This document shows positions 1 through 5,603 of a stretch of 5,744 nucleotides of DNA, piece by piece. Under the pieces are notes generated by a model. It had not been told where the DNA came from, searched no databases, and saw nothing but the letters and a program-made list of their open reading frames with translations. A program made the translations under genes and the position numbers. The DNA is from Lachnospiraceae bacterium (GTDB taxonomy: Bacteria; Bacillota; Clostridia; Lachnospirales; Lachnospiraceae). The stretch's first letter is position 1. Every line of letters starts with the position of its first letter. Location: the NCBI GenBank assembly GCA_009787745.1, contig WQST01000165.1:1-5744 (forward strand). The letters run 5' to 3'.

Positions 1-1568
1 GGATAATTAACGAATTTCCGCTCAGTCAAATCCATAATTCGGGAAGCGGTACGGTTAATGAAGTAGCGGTCATGGGAAACATAAAGTAACGTACCCGTAT
101 AACGGTTCAAAGCATCCTCAAGGATTTCTTTGGACAAAATATCCAAGTGATTAGTCGGCTCGTCAAGGATTAAGAAATTGGCTTTTGAAAGCATTAACTT
201 AGCGAGCGCGACACGACCGCGTTCACCGCCGCTTAATTCCTTAATCCGCTTAAAAACATCATCACCCGTGAAGAGAAAGGCGGCAAGCATATTGCGGATT
301 TGGGTATTACTCATGGTCGGGTAGGCATCGGAAATCTCCATAATCAAGGTGTTTTCAGGGTCGAGGATATGGTGGTCTTGATCATAATAACCGATATGCA
401 CATTAGTACCTAACTCAAAATAACCGAAATCAGGAGCAATCAATTTATTGAGGATTTTGAGAAGGGTGGTTTTCCCTGTTCCGTTATCGCCGATTATTGC
501 CATATGCTCACCGCGGCGAAGACTAAAATCAATATTTTCAAACAACTTAAGCTGACCGAATGATTTACCGAGACCGCAGACATTAAGGACATCATTACCG
601 CTTTCCGGAGCGGGATTTAACGTAATCCGAATCCCGCTTTCGCTTTCGTCAGGTTTATCCAAGACTTCGACTTTATCCAAAAGCTTTTCTCTTGAACGCG
701 CCCGCTTTATATGTTTTTCACGGTTAAATTGGCGTAGTTTCGTAATAACGGCTTCCTGCCGTTCGATTTCTTTTTGTTGATTTAGATATGCTTTAATGGC
801 GTCGGCCCGAAGTTTTTCTTTTTTTTCGGCATAAGCAGTATAATTGCCGAAGAAGAGTGCGGCTTTCGTATTGCTTAACTCAATCACCCTGGTTACGATT
901 CGGTCAAGAAAATAACGGTCATGTGAAACGATAATAACCGCGCCTTTATAATTTTGCAAATATGTTTCAAGCCAGCTGATAGCTGAGACATCAAGATGGT
1001 TAGTGGGTTCGTCAAGAAGGATTAAATCGGGGTTTGTAAGCAGAAGTTTCCCTAAAGCAACCCTGGTTTTTTGCCCGCCGGAGAGGTTCCTGACCGGCTG
1101 ATCAAATTCACTTTCGCTAAATCCCAAGCCCTTAAGCACTCCTGTCACTTCGCTTCGGTAAGCATAGCCGCCTGCGAATTCGAAATCATGCGTTAAGCGC
1201 GTATATGTATCCATCAATTGTAAAAGCAAAGCTTCGGAAGCTTCTTTCATCAGACGTTCGGTTTCGCGAATCTGATTTTCTAAGTTAATTAAGCCGGCTT
1301 TTACGGACAAAAGTTCATCATAAATATTATTATCGCTTGAAACGGCTTGGTTTTGTGCTAAGTAACCAAGCGTTTTGTCTCTCGCGGAGACGACTTGTCC
1401 CGTATCAGGAATAAGTTCGCCGGTAATAATTTTCAGTAAAGTCGTTTTCCCTGTTCCGTTAGCTCCGACAATAGCAATTTTATCATTATCCTCAACATGA
1501 AAGGAGATGTTTTGGATAATGATTTTCTCAATAAATGATTTACTTATATTTTGGCACGACAGCAACAT
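1..1568 (-). CDS. ABC-F family ATPase, YdiF/YheS-like translation factor (partial, C-terminus off the left edge)
   Basis: The first 522 codons are present; the reading frame is still open at base 1. The protein has two ABC ATPase domains in one chain and no membrane segment, as in ABC-F proteins, which bind the ribosomal E site and act on stalled or antibiotic-bound ribosomes. Domain 1 has a Walker A (GANGTGKTT, residues 35-43), Q-loop Q72, signature LSGGQ (162-166), Walker B ending DEPTNHLD (186-193) and H-loop H216. Domain 2 has Walker A GDNGTGKTT (360-368), signature LSGGE (445-449), DEPTNHLD from residue 469 and H499. An arm insertion lies between Q72 and the first signature. The charged helical linker (about 232-310, with RARSREKLLDKVE) is the P-site tRNA interaction region and resembles housekeeping YdiF/YheS more than Vga/Lsa/OptrA resistance types (inference). 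The start MLLSCQNISKSF fits the family; the frame is closed by a stop at 1587-1589 on this strand. There is no Shine-Dalgarno. About 100 C-terminal residues are probably missing. Confidence 0.95.
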   Translation of the reverse strand, partial: MLLSCQNISKSFIEKIIIQNISFHVEDNDKIAIVGANGTGKTTLLKIITGELIPDTGQVVSARDKTLGYLAQNQAVSSDNNIYDELLSVKAGLINLENQIRETERLMKEASEALLLQLMDTYTRLTHDFEFAGGYAYRSEVTGVLKGLGFSESEFDQPVRNLSGGQKTRVALGKLLLTNPDLILLDEPTNHLDVSAISWLETYLQNYKGAVIIVSHDRYFLDRIVTRVIELSNTKAALFFGNYTAYAEKKEKLRADAIKAYLNQQKEIERQEAVITKLRQFNREKHIKRARSREKLLDKVEVLDKPDESESGIRITLNPAPESGNDVLNVCGLGKSFGQLKLFENIDFSLRRGEHMAIIGDNGTGKTTLLKILNKLIAPDFGYFELGTNVHIGYYDQDHHILDPENTLIMEISDAYPTMSNTQIRNMLAAFLFTGDDVFKRIKELSGGERGRVALAKLMLSKANFLILDEPTNHLDILSKEILEDALNRYTGTLLYVSHDRYFINRTASRIMDLTERKFVNY

Positions 1569-1584
1569 AGATTCATGATATAAT
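1556..1584 (+). promoter_or_regulatory. Predicted extended -10 promoter for the coiled-coil gene
   Basis: A perfect TATAAT lies at 1579-1584 and is preceded by TG plus one base (1576-1578), making a full extended -10. The hexamer ACGACA at 1556-1561 sits at the ideal 17-base spacing and matches the -35 consensus at 4/6. Transcription should begin near 1591, giving a leader of about 67 bases ahead of the gene at 1658. The -10 overlaps the divergent ABC-F -10 by two bases, and the -35 lies inside the first codons of the ABC-F gene. Confidence 0.6.
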
Positions 1585-1603
1585 GTTTAGATACAATAAT
1601 CAA
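1568..1603 (-). promoter_or_regulatory. Predicted promoter of the ABC-F gene, apparently leaderless
   Basis: Read on the minus strand, TTGATT (plus-strand 1598-1603) is followed after exactly 17 bases by TATCAT (1575-1580), matching the sigma-70 consensus at 4/6 and 5/6. The -10 box ends six bases before the ATG at 1568, so the expected first transcribed base is the A of the start codon. This agrees with the absence of any purine-rich Shine-Dalgarno in the bases before the ATG (GAATCT and the -10 itself). The boxes are seen in the sequence; the leaderless start is inferred from spacing. Confidence 0.55.
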
Positions 1604-1646
1604 GAGAAGTATGAAAAGATATGCTAAATCAATTGCAAAGCATGAG

Positions 1647-1655
1647 GGTGGTGAT
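1647..1655 (+). promoter_or_regulatory. Strong ribosome binding site that fixes the start at 1658
   Basis: GGTGGTGAT matches eight of nine bases of the extended anti-Shine-Dalgarno complement GGAGGTGAT. The GG-core ends six bases before the ATG at 1658. It selects this ATG over the out-of-frame ATGs at 1611, 1621 and 1642 in the same leader. Confidence 0.7.
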
Positions 1656-1657
1656 AT

Positions 1658-2311
1658 ATGTCACGAACGGATGATATCTTTAAACCGGCTTTAGAGGGGA
1701 AAAATATTCCCATTTTGACCTTGGATAATAAATGGCACCGGCTGTTTACCCAGTATAACCCTTCCCCGCAGATGAAGAAATGGGAAGAAGAGCTTAACAC
1801 GCTCTTAAAACGCCAGGGCAAATTAAATACCGAATCCAAAGAAATCCGTAAACTAAAAAAGAAGTTAATGGACGAAATTGTTGGCCTTGCCGACGAAAGT
1901 GAGCAAGGGAATAAGCAATCAGGAAAAAAACTCGAAGAAAATCACCGTTTGATAAATGAATGCAACGAGAAATTTGATTTATATCAGGATGAATTATTGG
2001 ATTTACCCGCAAAGATTAATGCCGTAAACTATGATTTAATGATCTATACAATGGAAATCTGCTATGAGCAAATCAAAAATAATACGAAAGAAATCAAGGA
2101 AATCGGCGACTGGATAAAAGAAATCCGCAAAGAACTTAAGAAAAAACTAATCCGCAAACAGGAAAAAGAAGTCGCCAATAACAACCTTTATCAATATATG
2201 CACCAAGTTTTCGGAAGCGAAGTTATCGAAATTTTTGACATGCAATACAATCCTGACGGAAAAAAAGACGCGCCCGCACCGATTGCGAGCAATTTTTCAG
2301 AAGATGAATAG
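1658..2311 (+). CDS. Uncharacterised coiled-coil protein (217 aa)
   Basis: I do not recognise a named family or an assigned function. The protein is soluble, with no signal peptide or membrane segment, and is very rich in Lys and Glu. It has three visible parts. The compact N-terminus (about 8-33) carries PALEGKNIPILTLDNKWHRLF, which looks like the conserved core. A long helical, probably coiled-coil region (about 38-175) follows, with heptad-like Leu/Ile spacing. The C-terminus has an aromatic patch YQYMHQVFG (about 178-186) and then VIEIFDMQYNP, ending in a disordered acidic tail. I recall similar unnamed proteins near alanine racemase genes in Lachnospiraceae, but I cannot confirm this here. 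The start is set by a strong ribosome binding site at 1647-1655. It is the first gene of the rightward run, 75 bases ahead of alr. No catalytic motif or metal-binding cluster is visible; only two Cys occur and they are far apart. A structural or scaffolding role is possible but unproven. Confidence 0.85.
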   Translation: MSRTDDIFKPALEGKNIPILTLDNKWHRLFTQYNPSPQMKKWEEELNTLLKRQGKLNTESKEIRKLKKKLMDEIVGLADESEQGNKQSGKKLEENHRLINECNEKFDLYQDELLDLPAKINAVNYDLMIYTMEICYEQIKNNTKEIKEIGDWIKEIRKELKKKLIRKQEKEVANNNLYQYMHQVFGSEVIEIFDMQYNPDGKKDAPAPIASNFSEDE

Positions 2312-2321
2312 CATAATAGTA

Positions 2322-2349
2322 GGTATGAATCCCGTCTTAAATTCTTACC
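2322..2349. repeat. Imperfect inverted repeat between the coiled-coil gene and alr
   Basis: GGTATGAAT (2322-2330) and ATTCTTACC (2341-2349) could pair over nine positions with one mismatch around a ten-base loop. No T-tract follows, so it is not a canonical intrinsic terminator. It may be a weak mRNA hairpin or chance. Confidence 0.25.
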
Positions 2350-2370
2350 CTCAATAAAGTTTACGAAAAA

Positions 2371-2386
2371 GGAGTATCATAAATAA
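2371..2386 (+). promoter_or_regulatory. alr start region: distant Shine-Dalgarno plus a -10-like hexamer
   Basis: GGAG (2371-2374, within an A-rich AAAAAGGAG) is the only Shine-Dalgarno candidate, but it ends 12 bases before the ATG, longer than the usual 5-9. In that gap lies TATCAT (2375-2380), exactly six bases before the ATG, identical in sequence and placement to the ABC-F -10. At the 17-base position there is no acceptable -35 (CAATAA) and there is no TG extension. A normal but widely spaced ribosome binding site is the default reading. Confidence 0.45.
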
Positions 2387-3532
2387 ATGCACTTACCCGA
2401 CCATTGCCAAAGAGGATACATTCAAGTTGATTTAAATAAAATCAAAACCAATATCGAGAATTTACATAAGCTTCATCCTTCCGAGACAAAAGTTATCGCT
2501 GTCATCAAAGCCGACGGCTATGGCCACGGAGCGGGGGCAATCGGGAATGCGCTTTCGGAAACGGACGCCGTGTACGGCTTTGCCGTCGTAACCGGTGATG
2601 AAGCGTCTGCGCTGAGAGGGCAAGGAATTACGAAACCGATCTTAGTGATAGGGCATGTTTTCCCCTCTAATTACGAGCAAATGATAAATGAGCAAATTAC
2701 GCTGTCGCCCTTCAATGAGAATCACTTTAACCGCTTACAAGAATGCGCGGGAAAGCTAAATAAGACCGCTTCGATTCATCTGGAAATCGATACGGGAATG
2801 AATCGCTTAGGCATTCGCCCTGATGAAAACGGTTTTTTACTGATAAAAAAAGTATTGGCACTCCCCAATATCCGCATCGAAGGAATCTACACGCACTTTG
2901 CCAGAGCCGACGAAGCCCAAAAAGAATTTACCCTGAATCAACTTAACAAATTCCGCGATTTTATCAAGCGGTTAAAAAACGAATTGAATTTAGATATTCC
3001 CCTAAAACACGCATCGAACAGCGCGGGAATTTTAGGTTTTCATGATCAGATATTTAATTTATGCCGGCCGGGTATCGCGATCTATGGGATATACCCTTCG
3101 GAAGAAGCGAAGGGATTCACCGACGGAATTAATCTTCATCAGGCGATGTCACTGATAAGTCAAATAATAATGCTGAAAGATTGCGAGACAGGCGAAGCTG
3201 TCAGCTACGGCGGAACATATATCACATCACGCAAGACCAAGGTTGCAACAATTCCGTTAGGCTACGGCGATGGCTACCCCCGCAGTTTATCAAGTGTCGG
3301 GCATGTTCTGGTAAGAGGGCGAAAAGCCCCCGTTATCGGGCGTATTTGCATGGACTTTTTCATGGTTGATGTAACCGATATAGAAGATGTAAGCGAAGGC
3401 GATAAGGTGACACTAATCGGAAGTGACGGAGACTTATCGATAAAAGCCGAAGATGTTGCGGATTTATCAGGACGCTTTCCCTATGAATTAATTTGCGGTT
3501 TCGGCAAACGGATTCCTCGCTGTTATGTTTAG
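2387..3532 (+). CDS. alr: Alanine racemase
   Basis: This is a PLP-dependent, cytoplasmic enzyme interconverting L- and D-alanine, the source of D-Ala for peptidoglycan. At 381 aa it is the usual family length. It has the N-terminal TIM barrel and C-terminal beta domain. The PLP lysine is K41 in VIKADGYGHGA. IDTGMNRLGI carries R140, equivalent to the Geobacillus residue near 136. HASNSAGIL and CRPGIAIYG follow as phosphate-binding segments. The second catalytic base is Y274 in VSYGGTY, equivalent to Geobacillus Tyr265. RICMDFFMVDVT includes M322, and the chain closes with FPYELICGFGKRIPR. All key residues are present, so it should be active. The start is constrained because an in-frame TAA ends one base before the ATG. 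The gene lies 75 bases after the coiled-coil gene and 59 bases before mazF, an order (alr then mazF/ndoA) also known from Bacillus, although the antitoxin gene found there is absent. Confidence 0.97.
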   Translation: MHLPDHCQRGYIQVDLNKIKTNIENLHKLHPSETKVIAVIKADGYGHGAGAIGNALSETDAVYGFAVVTGDEASALRGQGITKPILVIGHVFPSNYEQMINEQITLSPFNENHFNRLQECAGKLNKTASIHLEIDTGMNRLGIRPDENGFLLIKKVLALPNIRIEGIYTHFARADEAQKEFTLNQLNKFRDFIKRLKNELNLDIPLKHASNSAGILGFHDQIFNLCRPGIAIYGIYPSEEAKGFTDGINLHQAMSLISQIIMLKDCETGEAVSYGGTYITSRKTKVATIPLGYGDGYPRSLSSVGHVLVRGRKAPVIGRICMDFFMVDVTDIEDVSEGDKVTLIGSDGDLSIKAEDVADLSGRFPYELICGFGKRIPRCYV

Positions 3533-3580
3533 ATTCGGAAAAATTGGGAAATACTAAAATCATATAAATTGGAAAGTAAT

Positions 3581-3585
3581 AGGAG
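3581..3585 (+). promoter_or_regulatory. Ribosome binding site of mazF
   Basis: AGGAG with six bases between it and the ATG at 3592 is a textbook Shine-Dalgarno. It contrasts with the absence of one at the next gene (3997). Confidence 0.7.
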
Positions 3586-3591
3586 TTTAGT

Positions 3592-3939
3592 ATGGATACA
3601 AAACGCGGCGATATTTTTTATGCTGATTTACGGCCCGTCATCGGTTCGGAGCAGGGCGGCATCAGACCTGTTCTGATTATTCAAAACGATGTCGGCAATA
3701 AACACAGCCCCACAGTCATTTGTGCGGCTATTACCTCAAAAATGAATAAAGCCAAGCTGCCCACCCATATCGAATTAAGCGCCCTCTATAACAATATGGT
3801 AAAAGATTCAGTCATTTTACTTGAACAGCTAAGAACTATCGATAAAAGGCGCCTCAAAGAAAAAGTCTGCCACCTCGATCCGGCGGTTATGGAAAAAGTT
3901 AATAAAGGGTTGCTAATAAGTCTGGAACTCGGTACATAA
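3592..3939 (+). CDS. mazF: MazF/PemK/EndoA-family endoribonuclease toxin
   Basis: At 115 aa it is full length and closely resembles B. subtilis EndoA (NdoA, MazF). It starts with KRGDIFYADLRPVIGSEQGG, followed by IRPVLIIQND. The residues that correspond to the catalytic pair of B. subtilis MazF are in place: R25 in the IRPVL segment and T48 in AITS. S19 is also kept. The family-typical VILLEQLRTIDKRRL segment follows (about 74-88). Such enzymes cleave single-stranded mRNA at short sites; EndoA cuts within UACAU, and this specificity is plausible here but not shown. In Bacillus the antitoxin ndoAI sits directly upstream, between alr and ndoA. Here only 59 bases separate alr from this gene and they encode no antitoxin, nor does the 57-base gap after it. 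It is therefore either an orphan toxin held in check by an unlinked antitoxin or a chromosomal MazF with a regulatory role. It is intact, with no frameshift or lost key residue. Confidence 0.95.
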   Translation: MDTKRGDIFYADLRPVIGSEQGGIRPVLIIQNDVGNKHSPTVICAAITSKMNKAKLPTHIELSALYNNMVKDSVILLEQLRTIDKRRLKEKVCHLDPAVMEKVNKGLLISLELGT

Positions 3940-3961
3940 GTAAGTTGCCGTAACTAAAATC

Positions 3962-3990
3962 TTGACGCTTGATTTATTAGGTGTTAAACT
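3962..3990 (+). promoter_or_regulatory. Predicted promoter of the CBS-domain gene, apparently leaderless
   Basis: TTGACG (3962-3967, 5/6 to the -35 consensus) is followed after exactly 17 bases by TAAACT (3985-3990, 4/6 to -10), which has an upstream TG at 3982-3983 (extended -10). The -10 ends six bases before the ATG at 3997, putting the expected transcription start on the A of the start codon. The bases before the ATG (TTAGGTC) hold no properly spaced Shine-Dalgarno; the AGG at 3992-3994 is only two bases from the ATG. Confidence 0.6.
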
Positions 3991-3996
3991 TAGGTC

Positions 3997-4842
3997 ATGG
4001 ATAAGAATAAATTATTCCGCAAACTCTTTGGCAGCTTTATGAGTCTGAAAAGCTCTAATTATTCCGAAGAAAAACTAATTACAATGGTTAATGAAGGCTT
4101 TGAACAAGGCAAAGTATTGGATGCCGAAAAAGCCATGATTCAAAATGTTTTTGCCTTCGGCGATAAAAAAGCCAAAGACATCATGTGCCAGCGGAAAAAT
4201 ATTCAAGCGGTCGAAAAGCAAATGACCTTAAGGGAAACATTGGATTTTATGCTTAATGAAAATAAAAGCCGTTTCCCTGTTTATGATGAAACAATTGATA
4301 TTATTATCGGAATTTTGCATTTGCGTGATGTCATAAAGACCTATCGTGAAGTTAAGGAGATGCGCGATAGGCCGATTGCCGAAAACGCCGAATTGATTCG
4401 CGGCGCCACTTTTATTTCCGAAAACAAGAAAATATCGGAACTATTCCGAACGATGCAATGTGATAAAACGCAGATCGTCGTCGTTATTGATGAATACGGA
4501 CAAACCGCGGGATTGATTGCCATGGAAGATATCCTGGAAGTAATCGTCGGTGATATTCTTGATGAATATGATGTTGATGAAGAATATATTGAAGAGACCG
4601 AAGACCGCAATCAATTCATCATTGAGGGGAAAACCCCTTTGGAAGAGTTGGAGGTACGATTCTCGATTTCTTTTGAAGAAAAAAGATTCGAAACATTAAA
4701 CGGCTTTCTGATTTTTCAGATGGATCGAATACCAAGTGAAAATGAAGAATTTGATATTGATGTCGGCGGTTATAATTTCAAAATTCAAACGGTCGAAAAC
4801 CATATGATCACAAGTGTATTAGTAACGAAATTAACTACATAA
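3997..4842 (+). CDS. CBS-pair and CorC_HlyC domain protein, soluble form
   Basis: This 281-residue protein belongs to the CorC/TlyC/HlyC group. A short charged N-terminus leads into the family segment EEKLITMVNEGFEQGKV and the linker FAFGDKKAKDIM (about 24-63). CBS domain 1 spans about 64-118 (SRFPVYDE, IIGILHLRDV). CBS domain 2 spans about 128-190 (VVVIDEYGQTAGLIAMEDILEVIVGDI). The C-terminal CorC_HlyC domain (about 200-280) contains FIIEGKTPLEELE and ETLNGFLIFQMDRIP. CBS pairs usually bind adenosine nucleotides. Relatives are linked to magnesium or cobalt homeostasis, and the old name hemolysin is poorly supported. The membrane-spanning DUF21/CNNM domain found in many relatives is missing, and no hydrophobic segment is visible, so this is the cytosolic form, like E. 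coli CorC (YbeX). The nucleotide ligand is not evident. The start is the first ATG after a predicted promoter with no Shine-Dalgarno; the next in-frame Met (residue 15) also lacks one. It is 57 bases after mazF and 29 before yebC. Confidence 0.93.
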   Translation: MDKNKLFRKLFGSFMSLKSSNYSEEKLITMVNEGFEQGKVLDAEKAMIQNVFAFGDKKAKDIMCQRKNIQAVEKQMTLRETLDFMLNENKSRFPVYDETIDIIIGILHLRDVIKTYREVKEMRDRPIAENAELIRGATFISENKKISELFRTMQCDKTQIVVVIDEYGQTAGLIAMEDILEVIVGDILDEYDVDEEYIEETEDRNQFIIEGKTPLEELEVRFSISFEEKRFETLNGFLIFQMDRIPSENEEFDIDVGGYNFKIQTVENHMITSVLVTKLTT

Positions 4843-4862
4843 ACGGCCGTTTTCAGTACGAA

Positions 4863-4868
4863 AGGAAG
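4863..4868 (+). promoter_or_regulatory. Ribosome binding site of yebC
   Basis: AGGAAG, with its AGGA core five bases before the ATG at 4872, is a good Shine-Dalgarno. No separate promoter is evident in the 29-base gap, so yebC probably shares a transcript with the CBS gene. Confidence 0.6.
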
Positions 4869-4871
4869 AAC

Positions 4872-5603
4872 ATGTCGGGACATTCTAAATTCGCAAATAT
4901 AAAACATAAAAAAGAAAAAAATGACGCCGCGAAAGGCAAAATATTTACCATCATCGGACGTGAAATCGCGGTCGCCGTAAAAGAAGGCGGTCCTGACCCC
5001 GCTAACAATTCAAGGCTGGCTCAGGTAATTGTCAAAGCAAAAGCTAATAACGTCCCCAATGACACGATTGACCGCGGCATCAAAAAAGCCGCGGGGGATG
5101 TCGGCAGTGTTAATTTTAAAAACAGCACCTATGAAGGATACGGGCCAAACGGCATCGCCATTATTGTAGAAACTTTAACCGATAATCAGAACCGTACCGC
5201 CGCCAATGTCCGGGCGGCTTTCTCCAAAGGCGGCGGAAATATCGGCACACCCGGATGCGTCTCTTTTATGTTTGACAAAAAAGGATTAATACTGGTTGAT
5301 AAAGAAGAATGGGAAAAAGGCGCTGATGATTTAATGATTCTCGCGCTTGATAATGGTGCGGAAGATTTTAACGAAGAAGAGGACAGTTACGAAGTCCTTA
5401 CGTCCCCTGAAGATTATGATGCCGTTTACAAAGCGTTAAACGATGCCGAAATTCCCTTTGCTTCCGCCGAAATCACGATGATACCGCAGACATACGTAAC
5501 GATAAATGACGAAACCACATTAAAAGGAATCAACAAAATTCTTGATATGCTTGAAGCGGACGACGATGTTCAAGCGGTTTATCATAATATGGAGAGTATT
5601 TAA
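4872..5603 (+). CDS. yebC: YebC/TACO1-family ribosome-associated or regulatory protein
   Basis: At 243 aa this is full length for the family. The N-terminal signature MSGHSKFANIKHKKEKNDAA is nearly invariant. It is followed by KGKIFTIIGREIAVAVKEGG (21-40), NNVPNDTIDRGIKKAAG (59-75), YEGYGPNGIAIIVETLTDNQNRTAANVR (87-114) and the glycine-rich SKGGGNIGTPGCVSFMFD (118-135). The acidic C-terminal domain ends near residue 243. Family members were first annotated as transcription regulators. The mitochondrial homologue TACO1 is a translational activator, and recent work on bacterial members points to relief of ribosome stalling at proline-rich stretches. Which role applies here cannot be read from the sequence. 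YebC is commonly found beside DNA repair genes (ruvC, ruvAB) in other bacteria; here it follows a CBS-domain gene instead. Its stop codon overlaps the start of the next gene by one base (TAATG), which suggests translational coupling. Confidence 0.97.
   Translation: MSGHSKFANIKHKKEKNDAAKGKIFTIIGREIAVAVKEGGPDPANNSRLAQVIVKAKANNVPNDTIDRGIKKAAGDVGSVNFKNSTYEGYGPNGIAIIVETLTDNQNRTAANVRAAFSKGGGNIGTPGCVSFMFDKKGLILVDKEEWEKGADDLMILALDNGAEDFNEEEDSYEVLTSPEDYDAVYKALNDAEIPFASAEITMIPQTYVTINDETTLKGINKILDMLEADDDVQAVYHNMESI
5591..5596 (+). promoter_or_regulatory. Ribosome binding site of the PLP-enzyme gene, inside yebC
   Basis: GGAGAG lies in the last codons of yebC, six bases before the ATG at 5603. It supports starting the next gene at the TAATG overlap rather than further downstream. 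Confidence 0.6.

Noticed and set aside
1..1568. ABC-F protein as an antibiotic resistance factor (Vga/Lsa/OptrA type)
   Set aside because: The linker sequence and overall layout fit housekeeping YdiF/YheS-like proteins, and the setting is chromosomal core with no sign of mobility or an attenuator leader.
1611..1694. Small leader ORF of 27 codons starting at 1611, and another of 17 codons starting at 1621, both overlapping the start of the coiled-coil gene
   Set aside because: Neither has a convincing ribosome binding site, both run out of frame into a gene with a strong Shine-Dalgarno, and their peptides resemble no leader peptide type I know.
1624..2012. Minus-strand open frames opposite the start of the coiled-coil gene
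   Set aside because: They are antisense shadows of a gene with clear ribosome binding site and family-like composition; their translations are Ser/His/Leu-rich with no domain.
3181..3563. Overlapping short open frames on both strands within the 3' part of alr
   Set aside because: They lie inside a racemase with all catalytic motifs intact and have no ribosome binding site or recognisable protein.
3563..3568. TATAAA as a possible -10 box for mazF
   Set aside because: No -35-like hexamer at 16-18 bases and no TG extension; the AT-rich gap makes such a match likely by chance.
4341..4610. Minus-strand 89-codon frame inside the CBS-domain gene
   Set aside because: Its Ser/Ile-rich translation is the antisense of acidic CBS-domain codons; no start signal.
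4841..4852. Twelve-base perfect palindrome AAACGGCCGTTT at the CBS gene stop codon
   Set aside because: It has no loop and too short a stem to be an intrinsic terminator, no proper T-tract, and it lies between two genes that appear cotranscribed. An operator is possible but nothing supports it.
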